64,000 nucleotides of DNA from Diacronema lutheri (GCA_019448385.1 JAGTXO010000044.1:186001-250000); one strand, 5' to 3'. Counted from the stretch's first letter, positions 29,389 through 40,018 are shown. Notes: generated by a model from the sequence alone, not told the origin. Made by a program: numbers and translations.

Positions 29389-32118
29389 ATGAGGCTCACC
29401 GTTGAGCGCGTCGCCGAGGACTTCGGGTTTGGTCTGGCGAGCGCAGGGTTCACAGGCACCATCCCGACGGAGATCGGGCGCGTGTCGTTCATCTCGCGGC
29501 TTGACCTCAGCGGCAACAAGCTCACTTCAACCCTGCCCACGTGAGCCTGTCGCGCGGCGCGGCGTCCGGACACAGAGCATCGTCGGCGAAGCCAGCCGGG
29601 GACAAGAGGGGTTTCGCGGACCGCGCATTCACGCGCGTGGCCGCCTCCGCTCGCCGCTCACAGGGAGATAGGCATGATGGCTGGCCTCACCGAGTTCAAC
29701 GTGGCGTCCAATTCCTTGCGCGGCCCCGTCCCGACGGAACTCGCGACGCTCGGCGCCGGCTTTGAGCTATTCTCGAGCGAGTACAAGAAGGCGTGCACCC
29801 TCACCGCCGACTTGGCATTTGACACGACCAACCGTTTCGATCGTCCCGTCGACGCCCGCGTGCTCGCCGCCGGCTGCGACGCGAGCATGTCGCGCGTCAC
29901 TGCCTCGGTGCTCGTCATCTCCGCGTGCCTGTCCTTCTGGCTCGCCAGCCTACTCGTTGCCTTCCACGCACAATTGGGCGTGATCGCCCGGCACATGGGC
30001 CGCCGTGCGTCTGCGCCGAGCAGCGGGCTTGCTTTCCTCGGCATTAAGCCCGCCGACCGCGCCGACGCGGAGCTCGGCCATACGGCCGCGCCGCCCCTGG
30101 TTCCGCTCGTCGTGCGCAACCTAGTGCAGCCGTGCGCGGCGGGCGACGTGCCCGCGGCGGGCGAGCCCAATGCCAAGCTGGTTGGGTACACGGCGAACAA
30201 GGCAAGTGCGCCAAACGTTGTGATCACCATCGACGGCGCCTTTGCCGCGCTCGATGCGCTCAGCGCGGGCAAGAACGACGCAAACGCCGCTCGCGCCGTG
30301 CAGCGCGTTGGCCTGCCGTCGTCTGCGACGCCGTTCGTGATGATCTCGTACGTCTCGACGCTCAAGCGTGACGCGGTCGGGCGCGCATCCATCAAGGCGG
30401 CGCTCGAGGTGGCTCGAGTCGCTGGGTACAAGTATGTGTGGTGGGATTGGGTGGTCATTGACGTGAATGAGGCCGCAGGGCGCCCGTACGTGCAGGCCGA
30501 CTTTGAGGTTGCAATGCTGTGGGCGGCCGAATCGGCGCACGCCGTCTTCGTCGTGTGGCCGACCGTTGCGATCGCACAGCAGTACCTCACGCGCCCGTGG
30601 TGCGTCTCCGAGCTGATCGCGTCGGCCGGGCGTGGCGTGGTGTGTGTGCTCGTCGCGCAGGACGCGACTCTATATGTGTCGCACGGCTCGCACGCGCTTC
30701 AGCAGGGTATGACCATCGTCAATGCGAAAATCTGGTTGATGAGCCTCGTGTTCCTTGTGAGCTTTGGAGTGGTTCAGGCTTTGCCGTTCGACGTGGGCGA
30801 CGCCGGTTTTGGCATGTACTTGCTCGTGCCGACGCTCTATACGTACATCTCCTTCACTGCGCTCGCACTCGTGCGCCGGTTCCTCATCAGCCGCGGGCTC
30901 ATCAAGACGCACAGCCTCGTTTTCCCGGCGAATGCGGTTGGTGAGCTGCAGCGCGCATCGCGCGACGATTCGCGCGCTCAGCTCGTCTCAGCGCTGCGCG
31001 CAGCAGGCCACATGCGCGGGGCCATGTTCGATATGGGCGACGCGCCCGTGTGCGCGGCGGTGATCGGCGTGCCACCCGCGGAGTTCACATTCGACCAGGC
31101 GATGCTGCGCCTGTCGGGCCGCGGCGGATTTTGGGGCGTCGTCAACCTGCGCCTCACGGCGGAGGCGCTCGCGGACAGCTTCAGCCTCGAGGTGCAGCCT
31201 GGGCGCACCGTGCCGCACCGGCCGATCACGGGCGGGCAGGCATCGTGGCTGAGCGGCTCGCCCGCGTCTGGCAGCTGGGCGGCGGTGCGCGCCGTCTCGC
31301 GCGAGTATGCGACGGAGCTTACGCTCTGCACGTCGTCGCCCGCGCCGCCCGACGCGACGGCTAGAGAACCGAGCAAGCAGCGCGTACAAACGCGCGACCT
31401 CGCGCCCGCGGGCTGCCCCTTGGCGTCAAGCCTCGTCGCGTACACTGCGCGCACGGTCGTGCTGCGCAGCATCGTGCTCACGGGCGACGGGCTCGAGCGC
31501 GCGTTCGTGCTGCTGGGCCTGGTGCTGATTTTCATCGGTGCCGCGACGGCGGGCGCGTACCTCTCTTTGCAGATCGTCTGGATCTATGACGAGGACGAGT
31601 TGCGAAATGAGGTGCCCGGCGCGGATACGGCCATCCTGATCGCGGGGCTCACGCTCGAGGCGCTGCTCTTCTGGACCGCCGCGGGCGGGCTTCTGAGCAG
31701 CCGCTTCACTCTTGTCGGCGCGACGCCGTCGCTGCGCACACCCGGGCTGCATCTCCTCTTGCTCGCGCACCTGCTCGCAAGCTCGGCGATCTCGCTCGTC
31801 GCAAGCGTCCAAGCGTTCAACCCGACCCGTGCCGCTTGGCGCAGGTCGTTTCACCTGTGCGTGTTTTTCTCTGGCACGGCGTGGTGCTTGGTGCTGGCGC
31901 TCGCCATCGTGGTCCAAGTGGCGGCGAGCTGCGTACGCGTGCTCCGAGCCAGCGCAAGCATCGCGGCGTGGGCAGCCTTGTGCGGCGAGCGCGCGGCGAG
32001 ACCGCACGCCAGCGGCGGCCCGCCCGAAGCCTTTGGTGTGATTCGATGCGCAATGCGCTTCGCGTACCCGTCCGCGACGCTGTTGCTCGGTGCCATCTCG
32101 GCGCGGACGGTCTCATGA
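29389..32118 (+). CDS. LRR - membrane - TIR-like receptor protein
   Basis: Two exons (29389-29540 and 29664-32118; intron GTGAGC...CTCACAG, 123 bp) give about 868 aa. Splicing makes a continuous leucine-rich repeat: GTIPTEIGRVSFISRLDLSG, NKLTSTLPTEIG, LTEFNVASNSLRGPVPTEL. A transmembrane helix (SVLVISACLSFWLASLLVAF, residues about 130-150) follows. A TIR-like domain lies at about 265-375: TPFVMISYVSTLK, YKYVWWDWVVID, SAHAVFVVWP and RPWCVSELIAS. The last matches the WCxxEL helix that holds the catalytic Glu of NADase TIRs. Beyond it are at least five more hydrophobic helices. The 5' end is uncertain: more LRR exons or the signal peptide may lie upstream of, or have been cut off by, the transposon nest that ends 44 bp before. 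Confidence 0.7.
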
Positions 32119-32209
32119 GAAAATCTGTCGCAGTCACCAATCAGGCGTCCGAGTGGCCGTGGCTGGGCCAGGGCCAGGCGGCACCGTTGTCCCGCGGTGC
32201 CCCAGTGCC

Positions 32210-32887
32210 TCACTTTTCTTCGGCCGGCTTGTCAACCTTGCCGCTGCCTGTGACCGCCTTCCAGACGTTGTCGAGCGTCTTGCTCACGGCGGACTTGGCC
32301 TGGTCGACGCGATCGGCGGTCATCTCCACGGTGAGGATCGTAATTTTTGGCTCGGGGAGCGCGCCCTCCTTGATCTTGTCCTGCAGGTACTTGTCCTGGA
32401 TCTTGTAGCCCCACTGAAGGCTGTCCCTCGAATCCTTGAGGACCTTGTACTGCTTCAGCACGCCGTCCGTCAGCTGCTTCAGCTGCACGGGCGCAAAGAC
32501 CGACTTGGCGAGCCCCTCGTTCACCTGCGCCCTCGCCATCTCGGCGCCGATGCCGTTGTTGGCGATCGCGTCGACGAGGGCGCGCGTGGGCTTATCGCCC
32601 TTGAGCATCGACACGGGGTACCACATACCGATCGACGGCGCGCGCACGTAGAGCATGAACGCGGGAATGCCGTCTTCGGGCATCGGCATCGGCCCGCCCG
32701 CGCGCCCGCCCTGCCGCGACGGGTCCATGAAAGCCGGCGGCTTTCCGCGCGCCATCTCGACGCATGAGCGCGCAGACCGCGCGGTCACCACGTGGCTGCT
32801 CCCCGCCCGCCCAACCGCCGCCGCGTGGGGCTGCACGAAGGCCAGCGCCAAGTTCACGAGCATCAGCATCGTGTCGCGCTGTAACAC
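32210..32887 (-). CDS. HHL1-like plastid protein
   Basis: This 225-aa protein starts with a hydrophobic signal-like segment (MLMLVNLALAFVQPHAAA) and a Ser/Arg transit-like stretch ending near VEMARGKPP. The mature part includes PAFMLYVRAPSIGMWYPVSM, close to the VPMWYPLSIV segment of plant HHL1, followed by the DAIANNGIG..YA-type helix and LKQYKVLKDSRDSLQWGYKI (compare KQYRVLR..FRYGYK). HHL1 is a thylakoid protein that helps repair photosystem II in high light; the algal role is inferred. The C-terminal extension KTLDNVWKAVTGSGK is not part of the plant protein as far as I recall. The start may be at 32869 instead. Confidence 0.7.
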   Translation of the reverse strand: MLQRDTMLMLVNLALAFVQPHAAAVGRAGSSHVVTARSARSCVEMARGKPPAFMDPSRQGGRAGGPMPMPEDGIPAFMLYVRAPSIGMWYPVSMLKGDKPTRALVDAIANNGIGAEMARAQVNEGLAKSVFAPVQLKQLTDGVLKQYKVLKDSRDSLQWGYKIQDKYLQDKIKEGALPEPKITILTVEMTADRVDQAKSAVSKTLDNVWKAVTGSGKVDKPAEEK

Positions 32888-33003
32888 TGGCTTCTCGAAG
32901 CTTCACTCATTCTCGCCAGCACGCAATCATGGCTCCGATATTTTGACGATTTCCCCGCACCCTCCCCGCGCTCAGACATCCCGTCACAACCAGCGCCCGG
33001 CCG

Positions 33004-33834
33004 TCAGCCCGCTGGCGCACGCAGGATCGACTGGGTGACGCGCATCCCGCGGTCCGCGCTCGAGCCGGGGATGTCGGCGTACGCCTCGATGGCGCGCAGC
33101 TCGAGCGTAAACGGGCCTTCGCGCATCGCCGCGTACCCAATGTCGGCGTGCGCCGGATCGGCCGCGTACAGCGCGATGCCGACCGATTCGATCCGGCGGG
33201 GGTCAAGCTTGATGTCCTGTGGCTGGACAAAGCCGCGCCACGTCAGCCGGAAGGCGTCCCACGGGATCCGCACTTCACGCCACGCGCCCATCTCGCCCGG
33301 CTGGAGCCGGCGCGGGCGCGCGGCGGCGGCGGTGGCATGCGGCGCGTCTTGCGCGGGCGGCGACGGTGGCGGTGGCGGCACAAGCGCCTGGAAGACCTCC
33401 TGCGTGTCCTGCATGAACCGCGCCGTCTTGATGTTGACGACGTACGGTCGGCTGTCGGAGCGAACGACGAGAGCCACGCCGTCAAACTCGTCGAGCTCGC
33501 CAAACGGCGCCGGCTCCATGGAGCGCACGGAGGCGTAGCCGCTCCGCACCATCCGCGCACCGGCAAACGATGCGGGCGTCGCGCGAGCATCGGCTTCGAG
33601 CGCTGCGTCAAAGCCGGTGTCGAGGTGCCCGCAGAAGACGCCGATGCCGCCGTCGCGCGCCTCGTGCCTCCACACGGCGGCACTGCGGCCGCCGTCCTGC
33701 TCGTCGGAGTAGGCGTAAAAGGCGTCGAGCGCGGCCGGTGAAGCGAACGAGAAGAGCGTCTCGCGCGACCGAGGCTGCGCGAACGGCGCGTCGAGCACCG
33801 CGCGCGCCGCGCGTAGCAGCCGTCCGACTACCAT
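33004..33834 (-). CDS. NDUFAF1: NDUFAF1 / CIA30-family complex I assembly factor
   Basis: The 276-aa protein is a CIA30 domain: LFSFASPAALDAFYAYSDEQ, GGRSAAVWRHEARDGGIGVF, FAGARMVRSGYASVRSMEP, FDGVALVVRSDSRPYVVNIK, EVRIPWDAFRLTWRGF and DPRRIESVGIALYA are all typical of the galactose-binding-like fold. CIA30 proteins help build the membrane arm of mitochondrial complex I; plastid relatives exist. The start at 33834 (MVVGRLLRAARAVL) gives a short amphipathic Arg-rich N-terminus suited to mitochondrial import; the frame is open further upstream but without recognisable content. Confidence 0.88.
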   Translation of the reverse strand: MVVGRLLRAARAVLDAPFAQPRSRETLFSFASPAALDAFYAYSDEQDGGRSAAVWRHEARDGGIGVFCGHLDTGFDAALEADARATPASFAGARMVRSGYASVRSMEPAPFGELDEFDGVALVVRSDSRPYVVNIKTARFMQDTQEVFQALVPPPPPSPPAQDAPHATAAAARPRRLQPGEMGAWREVRIPWDAFRLTWRGFVQPQDIKLDPRRIESVGIALYAADPAHADIGYAAMREGPFTLELRAIEAYADIPGSSADRGMRVTQSILRAPAG

Positions 33835-34159
33835 GGCGGCCCAGGTCAATCGGACGCTACCGGATCTCGACGCATGACTGGGAGCGCACGAGATTCGGAC
33901 ACCACAGCTGACATGCCCTGACGCGACGCCTGCCCCGGAACGTCTGGCCGCAGCGAACGTGCGTCGTGCCTCCAGCCCCGGTTGTGACCGACGCGCCAAG
34001 CTATTGCGTTGTAAAACGCGACAGCCGGCCGCAACACGCGTGCCGGCCGCAAGCCGCTCTCACACCCGACAGCTCACCTGTGCGTGGTTTGACCGACAGC
34101 CGGCCGCAACGCTCGGCATCCGCGAGCAGCGAGCGGGCGGGCGCGAGCACGAGCAGCGA
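33835..34159. other. Intergenic stretch with 17-bp direct repeats
   Basis: These 325 bp lie between the NDUFAF1 start and the eL29 stop. CGACAGCCGGCCGCAAC occurs at 34019-34035 and 34094-34110, with a partial third copy at 34041. No gene is seen. The NDUFAF1 promoter must lie here. Confidence 0.5.
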
Positions 34160-34614
34160 TCACTCGTCGCTGCTGCCTCGGCCCTTGCCATTCCACTTCT
34201 TCGCGTATTTTTGGTTGCGCAGGAACTTCGGGTCGGTCTGCTCGTGCGAGCGTGCGTGCCGGGTGCGCACGCACTCGAGCGGCATGCGTGAGCCACACCG
34301 CGCATTCGGGCGGTGCGGCCGGGTGTGCGTGCAAGGTGCGGTCTCGAAGGAAGACGCGCAGGCGCCCGCAAAGCGCGGCCACGCGGAGCACGCACCCCTT
34401 TGAGCGACGGCTTGCTGCCCTTCACCGAGAAGCCGACACGCTCTTTCTTAATGCCGTTCCTGTGGTTCTTGTAGCTCTGGTTGTGCGCGGTGTGATTCTG
34501 CGCGGCGGGCAAGCGTGCGGGAAACGCACGCGCATAAGGCCCGAGCGGCGGCTCGCGCATCGCACCGCTCGGTCACGACACGGCCCGCCAGGGACCCACC
34601 GTGGATTTCGCCAT
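34160..34614 (-). CDS. RPL29: 60S ribosomal protein eL29, three small exons
   Basis: The gene is easy to miss because no exon is longer than 102 nt. Exon 1 (34600-34614) codes MAKST; exon 2 (34396-34497) codes NHTAHNQSYKNHRNGIKKER and on to SLKG; exon 3 (34160-34237) codes TDPKFLRNQKYAKKWNGKGR and ends SSDE. Joined, the 64-aa protein follows eL29 from end to end (family: MAKSKNHTAHNQSRKAHRNG ... DPKFLRNQRYARKHN). Introns are 102 bp (GTGGGT...CGCGCAG) and 158 bp (GTGCGT...GAGCAG), both phase 0. eL29 is a small basic protein of the large ribosomal subunit near the exit side of the peptidyl-transferase region. An old LINE fragment sits about 110 bp upstream of the start. Confidence 0.93.
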
Positions 34615-34721
34615 CGCGCTGCTGTCGCGTGGCCACAGGCCCGGACTTTTGCCGCGAAATCGGACCTTTCGTTATTTTTTCCTCAGACGGCGGCAGGCCT
34701 GCCGCCTGCCGCCTGCATGAA

Positions 34722-34913
34722 GGGGGGGGCGTGCACGGGGCCGAGGCTGGACAAACAGAGCGAGCGAAAGAGAGCACGCAACATCGGGCCGAAATCAGGG
34801 CGTCGACCCTGTGCACGCCGGCAGCGGGGACGGCCGGGACGGCAAGGACGCGGCTGGACGCGGCATGGGCGGACACGCACGCACGCCTAGCCACCCCTCG
34901 CCGGCCCCCGCCG
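34722..34913 (-). mobile_element. LINE 3'-end remnant, inverted copy
   Basis: This matches 29042-29235 in reverse complement at roughly 90% or better by eye. It covers the last codons and 3' UTR of the reverse transcriptase element. The homology starts abruptly on the 5' side (34913), as in 5'-truncated LINE copies. It fills most of the gap between the eL29 promoter and the GPKOW stop. Confidence 0.8.
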
Positions 34914-34939
34914 TAGGTTGAGCGGTTGCCGGCCCAATT

Positions 34940-36454
34940 TCAGTACTCGTCGTCCTCTGCCTCGTGCGCGTGCCCCGCCCACTCGCACACATCGTCAAAG
35001 CTGAGCGTGCACACGGCGAAGTCGCCGTTGAGCTGCACGACGGCCCGGCTCCGACGCGAGTCACGCTCGAGTAGGCGGCCGCGTCGACCGCGCAGCTCGC
35101 CGCGCACAACGATAATACTGCCACCTGCTTTGGGCAGCGCAGTCTCCACCATGTGCTGCGTGATACCCTCGCGAAGCCGCGCGCGCGAGTCGGCGGCCGT
35201 TGCCGCGTCGACGTCCATGAGCAGCGCAAACTCGCCAGCGCCGCCCGTGTCGACGACCACGCCCTTTTGGTTGTAGAGCATGCCGCCGTGCACGCGCTGG
35301 TCGACGACGCGCACCCGGATCGATGCGACGACCCACACCCGATCCTTCAGCCGAGCGGGCGGCTGCGCGTCGGCGTGCCGTCCTATGGTCGAGCTGACGC
35401 GCTCGTCGCGTCCGCGCGTGCGCTCGCTGTCGGTGAAGCCACCGCCTTGCGCGCGCACAGCCTGCGGTGGCGCGGAGGGCGCCGCGGGCGCGGACGGCGC
35501 GGCGGGCGCGGGCGGTGCCAGCCGCGGCGCGAGGTGCTCGAGGGCGACGAGGACGGTCTCGCCGTTAAGGCGGAGCGAGACGGTCGCCTTGGTGTTGCCC
35601 GCAATCCCGCCGACGCTCACAATCGTGCCGTCCAAGCCTGCGTGCGGCCCGCTCGCGATGGTGACGGCCGCGCCCTGCCGCACGCCGCTCGGCGCGCGCG
35701 CGCTCAGCTTCTCGCCGACCGGCTTCACGTGCCGCTGGCGGCCGTCGGCGTCGATGTAGACGAGGTCGGGCTTGGACTCGCGGCTCTCGCCCGGCCGCAA
35801 ACGCTTCTTTGCCGGCAACTCCGCCGCCTTGGGCTGCGCACCGAGACCAAGCCGGTGGTGGCGAGCGACGTACTCGACGGGCTGGTTTGGCTTTTCCATG
35901 TTGCGGCCGACGCCCTTCCCCTCGGACCAGCCCATGCCGCGCAGCATGGCCGAACCAAAATCCTCGACGGGCATCTCGTCGTACGCGATGTCCTGCGCGT
36001 CAGCCGGCCGCTCGATCGAATTGGCGGCCGCCTGACCGCCCGAGGCGCCGCAAGCGAGCACGCCGGAGGCAAATATCGACGCCGGGACTGCGCCACCCTC
36101 CACCTCGGCGAGGAGCGCCGCTGCGGCAAGCGCGTTCTCGTCGCTCGCGGGGGCTGCACTGTCAGCCACAGGCGCCATCGCTCTGGATCCCGGTGGCGCG
36201 CGCGGAGCGGCCGCGGCGTACCTGCCGCCGGAGCCCGCGTCGCGCCGGTGCTCGATGCCGCGCAGGTTGGTATTTGGCAGCGACGCGATCGCCTTGGGCG
36301 GCGCAGCATCGCCGAGCTCGTCAGTGGAGAAGGAGGTGACAAATGCACCCACGGTCGGGCGCTCCGACTGCGCATCCGAGTCGGCGAGCACCAAGGGCTT
36401 GACCACCGGGCGACGGCCTTTGGAGGGGAGCGCGAAGGACAGCCCGTCGGCCAT
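34940..36454 (-). CDS. GPKOW: GPKOW / Spp2 / MOS2-like splicing factor
   Basis: This 504-aa protein opens with LSFALPSKGRRPVVKPL, like plant MOS2 (LSFSLPSK). It carries the G-patch at residues about 165-215 (DEMPVEDFGSAMLRGMGWSE, then GKGVGRN). It has two KOW-like modules: RQGAAVTIASGPHAGLDGTI (about 265-320) and LPKAGGSIIVVRGELRGRRG (about 435-470). Proteins of this family recruit and activate the DEAH helicase Prp2/DHX16 at the spliceosome. Between the G-patch and the first KOW, RHHRLGLGAQPKA is a conserved family motif. It is divergent (58 bp) from the next gene. Confidence 0.92.
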   Translation of the reverse strand: MADGLSFALPSKGRRPVVKPLVLADSDAQSERPTVGAFVTSFSTDELGDAAPPKAIASLPNTNLRGIEHRRDAGSGGRYAAAAPRAPPGSRAMAPVADSAAPASDENALAAAALLAEVEGGAVPASIFASGVLACGASGGQAAANSIERPADAQDIAYDEMPVEDFGSAMLRGMGWSEGKGVGRNMEKPNQPVEYVARHHRLGLGAQPKAAELPAKKRLRPGESRESKPDLVYIDADGRQRHVKPVGEKLSARAPSGVRQGAAVTIASGPHAGLDGTIVSVGGIAGNTKATVSLRLNGETVLVALEHLAPRLAPPAPAAPSAPAAPSAPPQAVRAQGGGFTDSERTRGRDERVSSTIGRHADAQPPARLKDRVWVVASIRVRVVDQRVHGGMLYNQKGVVVDTGGAGEFALLMDVDAATAADSRARLREGITQHMVETALPKAGGSIIVVRGELRGRRGRLLERDSRRSRAVVQLNGDFAVCTLSFDDVCEWAGHAHEAEDDEY

Positions 36455-36512
36455 CGTGTCGCGGCCCCACTTTTCAACGAGTCTTTCAACGGTTTATTAA
36501 TGGTGGGCGGTC
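36455..36512. promoter_or_regulatory. 58-bp divergent promoter of GPKOW and the 967-aa protein gene
   Basis: Only 58 bp separate the start codons. It contains GGTTTATTAATGG, an AT-rich patch in a GC-rich region. Function is inferred from position. Confidence 0.4.
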
Positions 36513-37957
36513 ATGTCACGGCGACGACTCGCGAGCGACCACGAGCTCACGGCGCTCGCGCTGAGCCCATGGCTCGCCGACGATTCGCAAGAGGTTGAGC
36601 ATCGCCCGCTGGTTGCGCTGTGCGCCGTGCCGTGCAGCGCGGAGGCCGGCCGGCCGCACAGGAGCTCCGTCGGAGGCGCAGCCGGCTGCGTCGGTTCGAG
36701 CTCTTTGCGTGCGAGCCCGCGGCGAGCGCGACGCCGCGCGAGCAGCCCGCCGTTCGTTTGCGACGCGTCTGCGGCTGCTGGCGAGGGCACGGTGCTCGCT
36801 CGCGCGCGGGACGGCGCGTCACCTCGAGCGGGCGCCAACGCACCGATCGTCGGAAAACTCGGCCAGCTCGGCCAGCAGGGTGCAACGGCCGCGAACCCGC
36901 TCGTCGCGTCCGCGCGCCTGCCACCTGCGTCGCCTCGTCGCGGTCGCGCTGCGTCAGTTGGGGCGAGGCACGTGAGCCCACGCCGAGCTGCACGCGCTTC
37001 GCGTGGCTACGTCGGCGACACGCATCGTGCGGACGTTTCGGTTTGCGGCGGCGGCGGCTGCAGCGTGGGTGGCAGCTGCGCGCTGGCAGAGACTGAGGCT
37101 GCGCGCGCAAGACTCGCCCGCCAGCCTCGAGCCGACGGGGTGAGCGCACACGGCGGCGCTTCGGCCCGCGCGCATGGCGAGGTTGCTTCCGCTCTCGCCC
37201 TCGCTGCGCGCCCGGCCTCCGCTGGCGCATCGGCGCGCGCACGCGCCGGAGCGCGCGCTCCCTCGCCGCGCGCGAGAGAGAGTTCTAGGCGCGACGGCCA
37301 TGACGAGCCGCAGCGCTCGCGCCACGCCTCAGCGGACGGCGCACCGCTGGGCACGCATCTGGCACGCGCCACCTCCGCGCGCGAGGCGTGCGGCGCGTGC
37401 GAGGAGGACGGTGAGGTGCAACCTGGTGGCGCGCCACAGGTCGCGTGCGCAGAAGTGCGCGCGGACCCCGCGGCAGCCCAACCGCGCGACGACCAGCCAT
37501 CGCCGCGCATTGGGGCAAACGGCCGTGCATCCGCTCGCGCACCGGGCGCGCAGCGCGAAGGCCGCGGCGGTGAGACAGACGGCAGTACACTTCCTGCGCT
37601 GACGCGGATTGGCGCGAGAGCCGCGGCGCAACGCTCGCACTCTTGCGAGGGTGACGAGCTCTTCCGCGCACGCGCCGCTTTTCTCGTGCACGCAGCCAAC
37701 GACGGAGCAAACGCCGCCCTCTCTCCGCGCGACTATGGTCTTCCAGCGCGCAAGATTGTCGCCGTCCTGAGGTGCGTCTGCGCCGAAGTCGGCCTGAGCG
37801 CGCACGTCGCGCGGCGAATTTGGCGCGCCGAGAAACACGCGCTCCTCGCGCCGTCATTGGCGCGGGCCGCGCGGTCGTCGAGGGCGGCCACGCCGTCCAG
37901 CCGCGCCCGCGCGCCAGACGTGGGGAGCTGTCTCCCCGCCGCGCGCACGCGCGGCGG

Positions 37958-37993
<36 letters not shown>

Positions 37994-39559
37994 GGCAGCC
38001 GCGACGGTGTCTGCACGCGGCGGGTCGCGCGACCGCGGCGGCAGCGACGGCAGCGACGACAGCGCTTATCTGACGTTGCTCCACTTTGAAGAGTGGTACG
38101 GGCAATGCGTGTGGCCGAGGCTCTGCGCGGCGGTCTCAGCGACGGCGCGCGAAGGCGACGGGCACGAGGGCGACATCGGGCGCGCGAGCGTCGCCGCGCG
38201 CTTTGAGCCGTCCGCCGCGGAGCGCGCGCGCGTCGACTCGGTGGCCGCGCGCTTTGCTGAGGTGCACGGCGCAAACTTGAAAACTACCGAGCTGACCGCC
38301 GTGCTGCGCGCGCTGCACGGCGACGGGCCGGCCGCGCCTGCGGGCGTCAAGCTGGGCGCGCTCGCCGCGGCCGCGCGCCGCGAGCTCGACCCGGCCTCGC
38401 GCGGCGAAGTGCGTCGCGCCGACTTGGCCGCGTGGTGGTTTGCCCATCCGCGCTTGGCGAGGCGCGCCGCCGAGCTCGCCGCTCGCCCACCCGCGACGAC
38501 ATTGGCCGAGGCGAATGAGCCTTCCGCGCAGCTGGCTGCCGTCCTCGCGTCGCTCACGCCTGAGGACGTGGCTGAGGTGCGCAAAGCGCGCGCGGCTTTC
38601 GCCAAACGCGCAGCGTCCGTTGCGCGCACGCAGCCGGGCCGTGCGCCGCCGCGCGCGTCGGCACGCGCCCCGGACGGCGCGCGCGCGGCGGAGGCGGCCG
38701 CCGCCACGCCCGCGCTCAGCGGAGCAGAGCTCGAGGCGGCCGTGTTTGACGCACTTGTCGAGCTTGGTGCCCGCCCGACCGGCATCGCCGACCGCCGTGC
38801 GCTCTGGCTGAGCGCGCGCTTGGCGCTCGACGCCGGTGCGGACGCGGACGCAGACGCGGACGCGGACGGGGCGTTGCGCGCTCCCTCGCCGCCGGGCTCT
38901 TGGCCGCCCACGGCAGACATCGACGCGTTCACCGTGTGGTGCGCGCGAGCACGTATTCGCCCACCGCCATGAGCGCACCCGCTTTTGCGCCATGTCACGA
39001 CGCACGCTTTTCGCTCGCCCAAGACATGCCACCCGCTGTCGACCAAATGCCCCCCCCCCCCTCTTCCCACCCGACTCGCAGGGCAGCTCAGCGCGCGCTC
39101 CCGGAGGCGAAGCGCCGCCGTTTTCGCGCGGCGCAGCGCGCGCACCAGCGGGCGGTCTCGGCCTCGCGCGCGCTCGCCGGCCCGGACAGCGGCGACGCCG
39201 AGGCGCGGCGCGCGTTGCGCGTGGTGAGCTCGCTCGACTTTGGCTCTGCGGGCTCTCTCGCCGAGTCGGCGGTGCTGCCCGCGCTGCGCGAGCTCCTCGG
39301 CGACCTCGTGCGCGACAAGGCGCTCAAGCTTGGTCCGATCTCCGCCGCATGCAAGCGCGACGTGCCCGCCGACGCGTTTGGCCGCCACGACCGCATGCAC
39401 TTTGTACGATGGTGGCTGCGCTCGCAATGGGCGGCGCTCGTGCGCGAGCGCACGAATGCCACGGCCGCCGCCATGTCGACGGTTGCGAGCGGCGCGCCGT
39501 CCCCACGCACGGCGCGCGCCGAATACGACGACGGCGTTGGCGTATGGGGGCGCGGATGA
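36513..39559 (+). CDS. Unrecognised 967-aa protein with EF-hand-like helical units
   Basis: Two exons (36513-38938 and 39082-39559; intron GTGCGC...TCGCAG, 143 bp, phase 2) join as AFTVW-AAQRALPEAKRRRF. The first 390 residues are Arg/Ala/Ser-rich and disordered. The rest is made of repeated helical units that end in an aromatic pair: LLHFEEWYGQCVWP, VRRADLAAWWFAHP, ADIDAFTVW and MHFVRWWLRSQW. Between them are acidic turns such as ELDPASRGEVRRADL. This spacing resembles degenerate EF-hand pairs of the kind that close with a Phe-x-x-Trp, but no unit keeps a full calcium loop. Simple GA/GAC repeats encode GDGDGDGDGE and ADADADADADG. I cannot assign a function. Confidence 0.7.
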
Positions 39560-39637
39560 ATCGTGTGAGGCATTGCCTGGCAACCTGCTCTACCTCCGCC
39601 GGCGCGGCGCGCGCCGCGTGGGCCCGATTGTTCGAAA

Positions 39638-39657
39638 CCCCCCCCCCCCCCCCCCTC

Positions 39658-39688
<31 letters not shown>
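39638..39688. repeat. Poly-C tract
   Basis: About 51 bp of C with a single TCT interruption, 80 bp after the stop of the 967-aa gene. It marks the left edge of the repeat-rich island. Length is likely unreliable. Confidence 0.9.
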
Positions 39689-39702
39689 AGCCACCTATAT
39701 AC

Positions 39703-40018
39703 GGCGCGGTCCGGGCTGGTCCGGCCAGTGTAAGGCTGAGAGTACGACCCGGTGAGCGCTCGAGGGGTCGGGGCGAGGCTTGTGACGAGCCTAGGACCGA
39801 GACACCCTCCTGACCGGCCGATTTGGAGTAGAATTCGGGGTCGAGCGGGCGCGGCGGACGGAGGGCCCGAGCCGGGCCGACGGAGGGTCCGACCCCGGAA
39901 TGCGGGCGACCGGAAGGGCTTGGGTGATTTACGCCTAGTAGAATAGAATGGCGGATTCCGGGGGGGCTCGCAACTGGCATCGCGCAAGCTGAGGCCCCCT
40001 GACTGACCGGACCGCGCC
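39703..40018. repeat. Possible small element with 12-bp inverted ends
   Basis: GGCGCGGTCCGG at 39703-39714 is repeated in inverted form at 40007-40018. The enclosed 290 bp contain near-repeats (GACGGAGGGCCCGA / GACGGAGGGTCCGA) and no gene. Twelve bases in a GC-rich region is weak support. Confidence 0.3.
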
